The translations under genes and the position numbers were made by a program. Shown here piece by piece: positions 1 to 8,930 of a DNA stretch of 37,375 nt. The DNA is taken from the NCBI GenBank assembly GCA_020853795.1, contig JADYYF010000137.1:1-37375 (forward strand), read 5' to 3'. The notes under the pieces are model-generated. The model saw nothing but the letters and a program-made list of their open reading frames with translations, did no database searches and was not told where the DNA came from. Position 1 is the stretch's first letter. Each line of letters starts with the position of its first letter. Source of the stretch: Candidatus Zixiibacteriota bacterium (GTDB lineage Bacteria; Zixibacteria; MSB-5A5; CAIYYT01).

Positions 1-391
1 GCAGGCGGCGGATTTTCCAGGCGTTGTAGGCGCCGATCCAGCAGGTGCCGAGTCCGAGTTCGACGGCCTGCAGGGTCATGAACGCATTGGCAACGGCCAA
101 ATCTTGCAGGCGGATTTCGCGTTTGCGCGGCTCGAGGCCGAGGCAGTTGGGGATGACGGCGCAGATGGCGACGGCCGCTTCCGCGACGTGCATCTGGTCG
201 TCGCAAGCATGCGCCAGCTTCTTGAGGGCTTCGCGCTGGCGAACGATGATGAATTTCCATTGCTGGTCGTTCCAGCCGGAGGGCGCGAGGCGGGCGGCCT
301 CGAGAATGGCTTGCAGTTTTTCCGGTTCGATCGGCTGGTTTTCGAAGGATCGGATCGAGTGCCTATTTCTAATTACTTCGGCTACAGTCAC
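1..391 (-). CDS. Nitroreductase family protein (3' end cut by window edge)
   Basis: A flavin (FMN)-dependent oxidoreductase of the nitroreductase family, probably reducing nitro-aromatics, quinones or related compounds with NAD(P)H; the true substrate cannot be read. The first 130 codons are visible. Near the N-terminus is RHSIRSF, the family's Arg-x-Ser-x-Arg FMN-phosphate contact, then APSGWNDQQWKF, the usual flavin-side loop, and later a stretch ending GTCWIGAYNAWKIRRL that fits the second FMN-binding segment. Start: GTG at 391, preceded directly by an in-frame TAA and, 8 nt upstream, by GGGAG on the minus strand. No ATG is available in frame near there. It is divergent from the sigma-factor gene at 540, so the 148-nt gap should carry promoters for both directions. 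The C-terminus lies outside the window. Confidence 0.88.
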   Translation of the reverse strand, partial: MTVAEVIRNRHSIRSFENQPIEPEKLQAILEAARLAPSGWNDQQWKFIIVRQREALKKLAHACDDQMHVAEAAVAICAVIPNCLGLEPRKREIRLQDLAVANAFMTLQAVELGLGTCWIGAYNAWKIRRL

Positions 392-539
392 TTACAAAAC
401 TCCCGGTTAGGTGCGGTTTCGGGACTAATGTACGCAGCCAAGCGTCCGAAGCAAGAAGGAAAGCGAGAAATCTGGAACAACGGCGGCGGGCGGTTGTATT
501 ATTGCTTAGCAACCATTGGGCAGATATGGAAAGGACACG

Positions 540-1139
540 ATGCTGAACAGAGAGTCACTACCGGATCTGGAGTTGATGAAGCGTGTGCAGGAGGGCGACA
601 TGGTCTCCTACAATACGCTTGTCAATCGCTACAAAGACCGTCTGTTTAATGTGCTCAATCGCATGCTGTCATCGGAAGAGGAAGCGAACGATCTGCTTCA
701 AGATACCTTCCTGCGCGTGTGGCAGCACAAGATGTCCTACGATTTTCGGTTTGCGTTTTCGACGTGGATTTACACGATCGCGTTGAATTTGGCGCGCAAC
801 GAGCTGCGCCGACGCAAGAAAATCAAGTTTTTTGATATCTTCGATTTTGCTGACAAGTTGCCGGCCAAGGAAGAGAAGGCCGAGAACAATTCCGGGTTGC
901 GGAATTTATTGGAGACGGAAATCAAACGTTTACCGGAAAAATACAAGACCGCCTTCGTTTTGCGCGACGTCGACAATCTCTCGTACGAGGAGATTGCGCA
1001 AGTTTTGGGCGTGCCGCTGGGCACGGTCAAGTCGCGTGTGAACCGGGCTCGTGCGATCCTGCGCAACCGCTTAAAGCCGCGCATGGAGGAGTCATATGAA
1101 TTGTCGAAAGGCTCGATCCTACCTATCAGCATCCTATGA
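540..1139 (+). CDS. ECF-type RNA polymerase sigma factor (sigma-70 family, RpoE-like)
   Basis: Directs RNA polymerase to a small stress or envelope regulon. About 199 residues, normal for the ECF group. Region 2 is seen around LLQDTFLRVWQHK with the aromatic promoter-melting patch in FRFAFSTWIYTIALN; region 4 is the helix-turn-helix LSYEEIAQVLGVPLGTVKSR near the C-terminus. A charged linker (KEEKAE) separates them and there is no region 3, as expected for ECF factors. I choose ATG 540 because AAGGA lies 5 nt upstream; a TTG at 516 in the same frame would add eight unlikely residues. Its last 44 nt overlap the following anti-sigma gene, which suggests translational coupling and a fixed ratio of the two proteins. 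The target regulon cannot be seen. Confidence 0.92.
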   Translation: MLNRESLPDLELMKRVQEGDMVSYNTLVNRYKDRLFNVLNRMLSSEEEANDLLQDTFLRVWQHKMSYDFRFAFSTWIYTIALNLARNELRRRKKIKFFDIFDFADKLPAKEEKAENNSGLRNLLETEIKRLPEKYKTAFVLRDVDNLSYEEIAQVLGVPLGTVKSRVNRARAILRNRLKPRMEESYELSKGSILPISIL

Positions 1140-1830
1140 TGGTTCATTAAACTCGAATCTCCTGAAGGAGATGGAGGCACATATAAGATCTTGCAAAAGT
1201 TGTGAACGTGAAAAGCTCTACATCGAAGAGATCGTAGCCGCGGCGCGCGCGCTGCCGCAGAAGCACGTCCCCGAAGATTTTAATCTCCAACTGATGAACC
1301 GCATTTTCGCGGAGCAGCACCGGCCGACCGAGAGCTATCTGCCGCTGCGGGAGCCGTCGTTGTGGCGGCGGCCGCTGGCGTGGGCTTCGAGCCTGGCAGC
1401 GGTGGGCGTGTGCGCACTGTTGGCGTTTACGTTTTTGCGCAGCGACCGGATCCCGAATCCGAATGAGCCGGCGCTGATGAGCGATGCGGCTCCGGCGACG
1501 CAAGCGCAGTTCGTCAACGCTACGCCGACCGGTGAGCGGTACCAGGAGCCGCCGACATTTTACGAGAATATCCTCGGTGTGTCGGGCCAGCGGTCGAACT
1601 ACCGAGCGACGTCGGTACAAAACGTCAAGTCGCTGCGCCTGACCAGCGCCACGATTGAGTCGCTGTATGTTGCCTATTTGAAGCGCATGGGGCGCCGGAC
1701 CAGTACCGGCGACTACGCGACGCAGGCCGGGATGCGGTATTACCAGTTGCCGCAAGCGCGGCCGCAGGCGCCGTTCTTCAAGCCGGTCAGCAGCGATTCA
1801 CCGCTGCTGCGGAATGCCGCAGCGCGCTGA
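1096..1830 (+). CDS. Zinc-type membrane anti-sigma factor
   Basis: Likely holds the upstream sigma factor inactive at the inner membrane. The N-terminal cytoplasmic part has Cys3 and the ZAS signature His29-x3-Cys33-x2-Cys36, a Zn-binding anti-sigma fold. Residues about 95-114 (LAWASSLAAVGVCALLAFTF) form one transmembrane helix, leaving a periplasmic tail of about 130 residues with no recognised domain, rich in Ala, Pro and Gln. The start at ATG 1096 is backed by GGAGGA 6 nt upstream, which lies inside the sigma gene. The 44-nt overlap and gene order (sigma then anti-sigma) support partnership. The signal that releases the sigma factor, whether proteolysis or redox change at the Cys/His site, cannot be told from sequence. 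Confidence 0.85.
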   Translation: MNCRKARSYLSASYDGSLNSNLLKEMEAHIRSCKSCEREKLYIEEIVAAARALPQKHVPEDFNLQLMNRIFAEQHRPTESYLPLREPSLWRRPLAWASSLAAVGVCALLAFTFLRSDRIPNPNEPALMSDAAPATQAQFVNATPTGERYQEPPTFYENILGVSGQRSNYRATSVQNVKSLRLTSATIESLYVAYLKRMGRRTSTGDYATQAGMRYYQLPQARPQAPFFKPVSSDSPLLRNAAAR

Positions 1831-1861
1831 GAGCGCCGACTTCGAGCCAAAACGACAAGCG

Positions 1862-1898
1862 AACGCCGTCGGAGGATGCCGACGGCGTTTTCGTTTTT
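1862..1898 (+). terminator. Rho-independent terminator after the sigma/anti-sigma operon
   Basis: A perfect 11-bp inverted repeat, AACGCCGTCGG (1862-1872) and CCGACGGCGTT (1879-1889), with a 6-nt loop, followed by TTCGTTTTT. It begins 31 nt after the anti-sigma stop codon and clearly closes that operon. Confidence 0.92.
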
Positions 1899-1982
1899 GT
1901 TGTGTATGCCGTCGCTTCAACTATTACATTAGGTGATCCTGAGAGCGAATGCTTTGGCGATCAATAGGATGAACGGGAATCG

Positions 1983-2585
1983 ATGGAGCGATTGATAGCG
2001 GTAGCCCGGCTGGCGGACGCACTGGCGCCGGGGAAGCTTGAGGCATTGCGCGTGGAGTACGAGCGGGCAATTCCGCAGCCGCTGGAACTACCGATCGCCT
2101 ACGAAATTACCCTGCAGTCGTATCTGTTTTTCGGCTACGCCCAGACGATCGAGGCGACCAAGGTGCTGGCGCAAGTACGCGCGGCCAAGCAGATCCCCAA
2201 TCCGGTGACGGTGGCGGAGATTCACGACTGGCAAGATTGGCGGCGACGGGGGGAGATTTTGTGTGCGACAATTTACAGCCCCAACTTCGAACGGTTGGTT
2301 GCGAACATGGCTTCGGTCTCGCCGGAACTGGCGGAGTGGATGGTGGTGGAAGGATACGGCAAGGTGTTGTCGCGACCGGGGCCGACGGCGTTGGAGCGAG
2401 AAGTTGCCAGCATCGCGTTCCTGGCGAATTCGAATCATCCGGTGCAGCTTTATAGCCACGTGCGGGGGGCGCGCAATCTGGGCGCAACGGCGGAGCAACT
2501 GGCGGCCGTGATGGCGGCGGCCGGCTTGGCGGGGCCGCAGCGCCGGTTGATCGCCGGGACGGTGGCGCGGGTGTACGGCGGATGA
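1983..2585 (+). CDS. Carboxymuconolactone decarboxylase (CMD/AhpD-like) family protein
   Basis: A 200-residue, mostly helical protein of the CMD superfamily. The best-conserved part is about 136-182: a helix with EREVASIAFLANSNHPVQLY, then His159 and HVRGARNLGATAEQL, matching the CMD pattern of helix, His, and Gly-(Ala/Val)-Thr turn. The N-terminal half (about 27-66) holds a second, weaker copy-like helix pair. The Cys-x-x-Cys of peroxidase-type AhpD members is absent; only Cys94 is seen, so disulfide peroxidase activity is unlikely. The natural reaction is unknown. Its stop overlaps the tamB start (ATGA, 4 nt), so it is translated with an outer-membrane assembly gene although no known link explains this. 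SD signal is weak (GGGA before ATG 1983). Confidence 0.72.
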   Translation: MERLIAVARLADALAPGKLEALRVEYERAIPQPLELPIAYEITLQSYLFFGYAQTIEATKVLAQVRAAKQIPNPVTVAEIHDWQDWRRRGEILCATIYSPNFERLVANMASVSPELAEWMVVEGYGKVLSRPGPTALEREVASIAFLANSNHPVQLYSHVRGARNLGATAEQLAAVMAAAGLAGPQRRLIAGTVARVYGG

Positions 2586-5500
2586 GGTATCTCTTCCACA
2601 TCCCGATCGCGCTGATCCTCGGCTTCATCGCGGCAGTGGCTTTGACGTTTTATCTGGTGACGCAGACGACGCTGGTGCCGCGGGCGATTCATTTGCTGCT
2701 GGCGCGGTACATCGAGTCGAAGTACGACGTCACGATCGAGTTTGAGCGGCTGTCGGGTTCGTACTGGAGCGATCTGACGGCGGAAAACGTGCGCGTCGAC
2801 ACGCGCACTCCGGGCGAGAGTTACCGGATGGTCAAGATCGACCGGATCGACGCCTACTACGATTTCCGCCGGTTGTGGCGCGGCGACTGGCATATCGACA
2901 GTTTGTTCATAACGGCGCCGGCGCTGATCTTGCGGTCCGATTCCACCGGCCGGGTGCTGCTGCCGAAGAACGGCGCGGCCAAGCCGGCGACGGCCGCGAA
3001 GCGCGCGTTGCCGAATGTTACGATCGACCGGTTTGTGCTCGATGACGGACGGTTCCAGTGGTCGCGGCAGAAGCAGACGCTGTATTTCGACAGCATCTAT
3101 GTGGCCCTCCGGGGATCGTTGCAGAATGACGTCATTGCAATCAACTTCGACTCGGTCTCGGCGCACTATCCGCATCGATCCTTTCACCTGCGCGAACTGC
3201 ACACCGGGCTGGCGTACTCCAACGGCGCGCTCGGCCTCGACTCACTCTATGTGTTGACTGATTCGTCGCTGATAGTCGGCGGGGGGCTGTATCCGCTGAC
3301 GGATTCGCTGCCGTTCCGGTTCAGCATCCGCGACAGCCATGTCTCGCTGACGGAGATCGGCAGTTTACTGGGGATTGCGATGCGGGGGGCGTTCGATTTC
3401 TCCGCCGAGATCACCGGGCGGCCCAAGCTGTTTGAGGGGAGAGCGCAGGCGCGCGGGGTGTTGTTTGAGCGGGAGCTGGGTCCTTTCAGCAGCGATCTGA
3501 CCTTCGACCGCGGCATCCTGAAGCTGACGAATTTTGACGGGCAGATGTTCGGGGGCACGATGACGGGGGCGGTCGAGATCAATTTTGAAGCGCGACCGGA
3601 GACGTACAGCGGTGATTTGGTAGTGCGGAGCTTCAATCTGGAGAAGGTATTACCGGGGACATTTCCGTCGCGGATGAACGGCACGGTTGCGCTAAACGGG
3701 AGCGGCTTCGGTGAGAACTCGTTTACACTTGACCTGACGGTTGATTGCCCGCCGGGACAGTTCGACTGGGTACGCTACGACTCGTTGCGCGGCGAGATCA
3801 CGCTAAACGTCGAGGACATGTATTTTCAGCCGGGGTTCTCGATGTGGTATGAGAATTCACGGTTCACGACGGAAGGCATTGTGCGCTACGATGGCGATAT
3901 GCTGCTGGCCGGCGATTTCCGCACTTCCCAGTTGGCGGACTTCTGGGGTGATTTGTTTATCGAGGAATTGTCGGGCGGGGCATACGCCACCTATGAGGTT
4001 TCGGGGCCGGTGCTGGATCCCGACATTCGCGGCCGCTTCTTCGGCGACTCGTGCAGTTTCTACGGTTTCTCAACCGACAGTCTGGTGGCGGATTTCGACA
4101 TCGCCAGTTTCATGTATGGGCAGCGCGGGTACGTTGACCTGTTCGCGTGGAAGAGCGATGTCTGGAACTTGCCGGCCGACAGCGTGCGGCTGGCACTGGA
4201 GATCGACTCGAACGAGGTCGCGATCAACCTGGCGCGCACGTATCTCGATATTGACTCGGCGGCGATCGAGACGCCGATCTTGCAGCGCAGTCACCGGATG
4301 ATTCTGGACGGCCGGGCACACGCGACGATCATCGACAGCACGGCGTTCGTCACCGTCAGCAACTTTACGATGCAGTGGGATTCGCTCGAGTACAAAAACA
4401 CGCAGCCGGTGCAGGTGGATTTCCTGGCCGACCGGATCGACGTGAAGGATGTGCACTTGCAGGGCGACGCGGGGCGGGTTGCGATCAATTGCAGCTATGG
4501 CTTCGACACGACGATCGTGCTGAGCCTGGCGACCGAGGACTTCACCTACACCGACTGGATCACGAATCTCACCGGCGACACACTGCTGGGCGGAGCGTTG
4601 AGTCTCGATGGCCGGATGGTGGGCCGCCTGGCAAATCCGGCAATGACCATCACCGGCACGATCGCGGGGCTGGTGTACGGCGCGGATTCGCTCGGGAATC
4701 TGTCAACGGAAATCCGGTTCGCCGATTCGCTGTTGTCGTTCACGAACCTGAATCTGAAATTTCGCGGCTACGACATCAACGCCGACGGTACCTTCCCGCT
4801 GGTGATGAATCTTGACAGCGGCGTGACCTACGTTCCGGAGAAGCCGCTGGACCTGAATATTCGCTCGGCCGGGAACGATCTGGGTATTGTGTCTTCGTTC
4901 AACGACCAGATCGAGTCGTTGACCGGCGACTTCAATCTTGACCTGGAGATTTACGGGACGCCGCAGCAGCCTCAGTCGCGCGGCGAATTCAATCTGAGCA
5001 AGGGGCGGCTGAAGGTGTACCAGATGACCAATCCGATCGAGGATATTGAAGCCAAGATCACCTCGAACGGCAAGCAGGTGATCGTCGAGTGGGCGGAAGG
5101 CACGGTGCGGCACAAGCGCAAGAAGCTGCTCGGGTCGTCGTGGCGGTCGGGGTCAGTCCGGACGGCGGGCGAAATCAATATCCTAACGCGCGACCTGTGG
5201 GACTACCAGCTGGCGGTGGTCGGTTACGACGTACCGATTCAGTACGAGCTGGGGGAGATCTACGGGCGGGCGGACTTCGATCTGGAAGTCCGGGGCGCCG
5301 ATCCGCCGCTGATTTCGGGGGACGTGACCGTCTACGAGGCGGAGTATCTCGACGAATTTGAGAACGAATATACCACGATGGTGCTGGAGGACGTGGACAC
5401 CACGGCGCTGTGGGACTACAATCTCAATGTCGAGATGCTGCCGGGGTCGGTGCGGGTGAAGAACTCGGACGTCAACATGGTGGTGGACGGCACGGTGCGG

Positions 5501-6172
5501 GTGTTGCGCGAGGATGCCAAGGACAACTACATCGGCACGCTCAACGTCGCACGCGGGACATTCTATTTCCTGGACATGCCCTGGCGAATCGAATCGGGCA
5601 GTTATCTGGCGTTCAACAAGCCGGAACCCGATCCGGATTTGTACATCGACGTATCGACGCGGGTGCGCAGCGCTGCGGCCGGTGTCGGCGGTTCGAGCGG
5701 CTATATCGACGTGAATGCGACGGTGCGCGGGACGATCAGCCAGCCGCAGTTTGCGGCGGCGGCGGGTTCGGAACTGAGCATCGAGGACATGATCATGCTG
5801 ATCCTGGTGAATCAGACGGCTTCCGGCGCAAACAGCTCGCAGTTGGCCTCCGACTTCCAGAACCGCATCCAGGTCGGCGCGCTCGGCTATCTCGGCACCA
5901 TCACCGGCCAGGCGCTGCTGCGCAACTTCGGGCTGGAATGGTTCGAGATTACGCCGGTGGTGGGGGAGAAGAACAACATCGAGGGCGCGGCGGTGTCGCT
6001 GGGGTTGTACACGCTGCCGAACGTGTACACGTACGTGTCATCGCTCACGGTTGACGGCCGGGCCGATTACGGCGCGGAGTACCGGCTGGGGCGGCATTTG
6101 TCGGTCAACGGGCGCTACGATCGCGACCGGCTGTGGCGGCTGGATCTGCTGGTCAACTGGGAGTTTCGCTGA
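2582..6172 (+). CDS. tamB: TamB-like translocation and assembly module protein (DUF490)
   Basis: A 1196-residue inner-membrane-anchored periplasm-spanning protein. Residues about 5-25 (FHIPIALILGFIAAVALTFY) are the single membrane anchor; the rest is long runs of short beta strands typical of AsmA/TamB proteins, which form a hydrophobic groove for lipid transport or barrel-protein assembly. The C-terminal 300 residues carry the TamB (DUF490) domain, including VDGTVRVLRE and ARGTFYFLDMPWRIESGSY, followed by a GTI-x-QP-type segment. It overlaps the gene before by 4 nt and the next barrel gene by 1 nt (TGATG), the classical TamA/TamB pairing in reversed order. Family assignment is secure; whether it mainly moves phospholipid or assembles barrels is not resolved for the family. 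Confidence 0.9.
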   Translation: MRYLFHIPIALILGFIAAVALTFYLVTQTTLVPRAIHLLLARYIESKYDVTIEFERLSGSYWSDLTAENVRVDTRTPGESYRMVKIDRIDAYYDFRRLWRGDWHIDSLFITAPALILRSDSTGRVLLPKNGAAKPATAAKRALPNVTIDRFVLDDGRFQWSRQKQTLYFDSIYVALRGSLQNDVIAINFDSVSAHYPHRSFHLRELHTGLAYSNGALGLDSLYVLTDSSLIVGGGLYPLTDSLPFRFSIRDSHVSLTEIGSLLGIAMRGAFDFSAEITGRPKLFEGRAQARGVLFERELGPFSSDLTFDRGILKLTNFDGQMFGGTMTGAVEINFEARPETYSGDLVVRSFNLEKVLPGTFPSRMNGTVALNGSGFGENSFTLDLTVDCPPGQFDWVRYDSLRGEITLNVEDMYFQPGFSMWYENSRFTTEGIVRYDGDMLLAGDFRTSQLADFWGDLFIEELSGGAYATYEVSGPVLDPDIRGRFFGDSCSFYGFSTDSLVADFDIASFMYGQRGYVDLFAWKSDVWNLPADSVRLALEIDSNEVAINLARTYLDIDSAAIETPILQRSHRMILDGRAHATIIDSTAFVTVSNFTMQWDSLEYKNTQPVQVDFLADRIDVKDVHLQGDAGRVAINCSYGFDTTIVLSLATEDFTYTDWITNLTGDTLLGGALSLDGRMVGRLANPAMTITGTIAGLVYGADSLGNLSTEIRFADSLLSFTNLNLKFRGYDINADGTFPLVMNLDSGVTYVPEKPLDLNIRSAGNDLGIVSSFNDQIESLTGDFNLDLEIYGTPQQPQSRGEFNLSKGRLKVYQMTNPIEDIEAKITSNGKQVIVEWAEGTVRHKRKKLLGSSWRSGSVRTAGEINILTRDLWDYQLAVVGYDVPIQYELGEIYGRADFDLEVRGADPPLISGDVTVYEAEYLDEFENEYTTMVLEDVDTTALWDYNLNVEMLPGSVRVKNSDVNMVVDGTVRVLREDAKDNYIGTLNVARGTFYFLDMPWRIESGSYLAFNKPEPDPDLYIDVSTRVRSAAAGVGGSSGYIDVNATVRGTISQPQFAAAAGSELSIEDMIMLILVNQTASGANSSQLASDFQNRIQVGALGYLGTITGQALLRNFGLEWFEITPVVGEKNNIEGAAVSLGLYTLPNVYTYVSSLTVDGRADYGAEYRLGRHLSVNGRYDRDRLWRLDLLVNWEFR

Positions 6173-8079
6173 TGCTGAGGCGGTTCAGTTTGATCGGCCT
6201 GTTAGTGTGCCTGCTGGCGGGGGCAGCGACGGCGCAGAAGCAGGAATTGATCCGGATGCTGAGCAAGCGGCCGATGATCGAGAAGATCGTGATTACGGGG
6301 AACCATGCATTCGACGAGAAGACGATTCGCAAAAACATCGCGTCCAAGGAGGACGGTTTCTGGCAGTCGGTGAGCCTGATGCGGGCGAACCGCTACACCA
6401 AGGTGACGTACGAGCGGGACCTGATCCTGCTGCAGTATTTCTACCGGAGCAAGGGATTTGACGATGCCGAGGTGGAGATCACGCTGACGCCGGGGCACAA
6501 ACCGGAAGCGGCGGTAGTGCATATTGCGATCAGCGAGGGGCAGCGTTACCGGATCGCCAAACTGAATTTGACCGGCGATTTGGGCAGCGACGGTTATCGC
6601 ATCAGCGTCGCGGCCAATGCGCTGCGGGAAGGGGAGTATCTCAACCGCTTTGCGGTCAACGAAGCGCGCAACGGGATCAAGGCGATCTTTGCCAACAAAG
6701 GCTACCCCTATGCCGACGTGGCGGTTGACGTCGACAAGGACACGGCGCAGGCGCTGACGACGGTCAATATCAATATCACGCGCAACCAGCTGGTGCTGTT
6801 TGGCGACGTGATCGTCGACACGAATTTGCTGACCAGGCCGAACATCTTCCGGCAGGAGATCACGTTCAAGAAGAACGACATCTACTCGCGCGACAAATTC
6901 TTTGAGTCGCAGCAGCGGTTGATTCGCACCGGGCTGTTCAATTTCGTGACGCTGAAGTTACCGGAGTCGATGAACTCGCTGGACAGCCTGCAGCCCGACT
7001 TCTACGTCAGTGCCGTGGAGCGCAAGCCGCGCTTTGCGGCGGTCGGTGGCGGCGCGGCGCAGGACGAGCAGGCCGGCGTGGCGTTCAACGCGATCGGCTC
7101 ATTCGGTGATCGTAATATCCGCGGGACGGCGCGCAGCGCCAATTTGTCGCTGACCACGAGTTTCACCTTCAAAGACTCGCTGTTCGTGCGGCCGAAATAC
7201 CAATTTGTTTATACCGAGCCGTACCTTTTTCGGATTCGGATGCCGCTGATTCTGACGTTCAAGTATGAGCCGCGGGCGGCGTCGCCGTCGTTGAAGTACC
7301 ACTATCGGTCATTTACGGTAGACGCGACGGCGGTGCGTGAATTTTCGCTGAAGACCAAGCTGTCGACTTCGCTGAACTACGAGCAGGTGGATGTCGATTC
7401 GGCGGTGCTGCGGGCGGCGCTGGAGCCGGAAGGGATCACGATCAACCGGCGCTTGATTCTGCAACTGGAGCGCGACAGCCGGCCGATTCAGAGCCGGTTC
7501 AATCCGAGCAGCGGGTCATATACGGTGTATCGGTTCGAATATGTCGGCGGTATTCTCGGCGGCGACAACGACTTCATCAAGCTGCTGTATAGCTGGTCGA
7601 AGTACAATCGGTTCGGGTCGAAGACGGTGTTTGCATCGCGGATTCGGCTGGGCTATGTCAATGAATTCGGGACGTCGTCGGACGTACCGGCCAAGGAGCG
7701 CTTCTACCTGGGCGGCGCGTACACGATGCGCGGCTTTCCGGAGAATGACTTCGGCCCGCACGAAATGGTCCCGAAAGGCAGCGGATCAGACACGACGCTG
7801 GTGAGCGTGCCGGTGGGCGGCGAGGCGACGGCGCTGCTTAATCTGGAGTTGCGGCGGCCGTTGTTCGGCAAGCTGTGGGGGTCGTATTTTATCGACAGCG
7901 GCTTCAACGTCGACAAGCTGCGAAACGTAACATTGAAACAAGTGGCAGTGACCACCGGCGTCGGGCTGCAGTTCATGTCGCCGGTGGGGCCGGTGCGGCT
8001 CGACTACGGCCAGCGGATCAGCATTAACCGCGTCGACTCCGGCGGCCAGTTTCATGTAGGGATTTTGTATGCCTTCTAA
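6172..8079 (+). CDS. Outer-membrane BamA/TamA-family barrel with POTRA repeats
   Basis: A 635-residue Omp85-type protein. A signal peptide covers about residues 1-22 (LIGLLVCLLAGAATAQ end). Three POTRA-like units follow: the first opens IEKIVITGNHAFDEKTI, the second around YRIAKLNLTGDL with FANKGYPYADV, the third around VLFGDVIVDTN and RTGLFNFVTLKL. The rest is a 16-strand-type barrel with the loop-6 MRGF motif (FYLGGAYTMRGFPEND), the strand SPVGPVRLDYGQRI, and a terminal Phe. Three POTRAs and the preceding tamB suggest TamA rather than BamA (usually five POTRAs), but in FCB bacteria both roles can fall to such proteins. Start ATG 6172 overlaps the tamB stop; an upstream in-frame start at 6133 would lie inside tamB and spoil the signal peptide. 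Confidence 0.88.
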   Translation: MLRRFSLIGLLVCLLAGAATAQKQELIRMLSKRPMIEKIVITGNHAFDEKTIRKNIASKEDGFWQSVSLMRANRYTKVTYERDLILLQYFYRSKGFDDAEVEITLTPGHKPEAAVVHIAISEGQRYRIAKLNLTGDLGSDGYRISVAANALREGEYLNRFAVNEARNGIKAIFANKGYPYADVAVDVDKDTAQALTTVNINITRNQLVLFGDVIVDTNLLTRPNIFRQEITFKKNDIYSRDKFFESQQRLIRTGLFNFVTLKLPESMNSLDSLQPDFYVSAVERKPRFAAVGGGAAQDEQAGVAFNAIGSFGDRNIRGTARSANLSLTTSFTFKDSLFVRPKYQFVYTEPYLFRIRMPLILTFKYEPRAASPSLKYHYRSFTVDATAVREFSLKTKLSTSLNYEQVDVDSAVLRAALEPEGITINRRLILQLERDSRPIQSRFNPSSGSYTVYRFEYVGGILGGDNDFIKLLYSWSKYNRFGSKTVFASRIRLGYVNEFGTSSDVPAKERFYLGGAYTMRGFPENDFGPHEMVPKGSGSDTTLVSVPVGGEATALLNLELRRPLFGKLWGSYFIDSGFNVDKLRNVTLKQVAVTTGVGLQFMSPVGPVRLDYGQRISINRVDSGGQFHVGILYAF

Positions 8080-8087
8080 GCGAGGGA

Positions 8088-8855
8088 ATGCAAGGCGAGA
8101 GCCTGGGGGCGGCGGTGAGTAAGCCGGTCATCGGTGTGGTGCTGGCGTTGACCGCCGAGGATCATGATTTTCGGCCGTTGCCGGCCTATCGTTTCGAATT
8201 CCTGAAGCAACATTATTACGAGTCGGTCGAGGACGCCGACGCGGTGGCGGTGGCGATTCCACTGACGGAACGGCTGGAGCACATTGACGACTACGGCCGC
8301 ATTGTCGACGGGCTGTTGTTTGTCGGGGGCGAGGATGTTCATCCGGAGCTTTACGGCGAGGCGATTGATCCGCTCTGCAAGCCGCAGTTCCCGCGGCGCG
8401 ACCACTTCGAGGCGCGGCTGATGCAGGCGGCGTTCCAGCGGCAGTTGCCGATTCTGGGGATTTGCCGGGGGCTGCAGATCATGAATGTGGCTTTCGGCGG
8501 ATCGCTGTACCAGGACTTGTCGTATCAGCCGGGGGCGGGTAATCATTCGCAGCAGGGGGAGCTGGACTTTGCCACCCGGCATCCGGTCACGGTGGTGACG
8601 GGGACTTTGCTGCACCGGATTGTCGGGGCGACGCAGATTGAGACGAACACCGCGCACCACCAGGCGATAAAACGATTGGGGGAGGGGCTGCGGGTTTCGG
8701 CACGAACTGCCGATGGAGTAATCGAGGCCGTCGAGTCGGACGGTTTCACGGTGGGATTGCAGTGGCACCCGGAGGCGTGGGGACACGATCCGGTCAGCCG
8801 CCAATTGTTTGCGGCGTTGCGCGAAGCAGCGGCGCGGTACCGGAGCGGCCGGTGA
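8088..8855 (+). CDS. Class-I glutamine-amidotransferase-like hydrolase (peptidase C26, PuuD-like)
   Basis: A cytoplasmic hydrolase resembling gamma-glutamyl-gamma-aminobutyrate hydrolase, which cleaves gamma-glutamyl bonds. The nucleophile elbow is GICRGLQIMN with Cys126, and the catalytic pair is His227 and Glu229 in LQWHPEAW; the family glycine-rich GLLFVGGEDVHPELYG precedes the nucleophile. Length (255) is normal. ATG 8088 lies 8 nt after the barrel gene and has GAGG close upstream; GTG 8115 is an alternative start that would match the usual family N-terminus (KPVIGVV) more closely. The natural substrate is uncertain; being cotranscribed with envelope genes, a peptidoglycan-peptide or polyamine role are both guesses. 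Confidence 0.85.
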   Translation: MQGESLGAAVSKPVIGVVLALTAEDHDFRPLPAYRFEFLKQHYYESVEDADAVAVAIPLTERLEHIDDYGRIVDGLLFVGGEDVHPELYGEAIDPLCKPQFPRRDHFEARLMQAAFQRQLPILGICRGLQIMNVAFGGSLYQDLSYQPGAGNHSQQGELDFATRHPVTVVTGTLLHRIVGATQIETNTAHHQAIKRLGEGLRVSARTADGVIEAVESDGFTVGLQWHPEAWGHDPVSRQLFAALREAAARYRSGR

Positions 8856-8930
8856 GCGGGGCAACATTTCCCTTGCCGGAGATTGAAAACTTTCTAACTT
8901 GTGCCAACTTTACGGGGATGAAATAGCGTA

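Noticed and set aside
104-649. Plus-strand open frames covering the first 650 bases
   Set aside because: They lie antisense to the nitroreductase and out of frame with the sigma factor; no motif and no SD.
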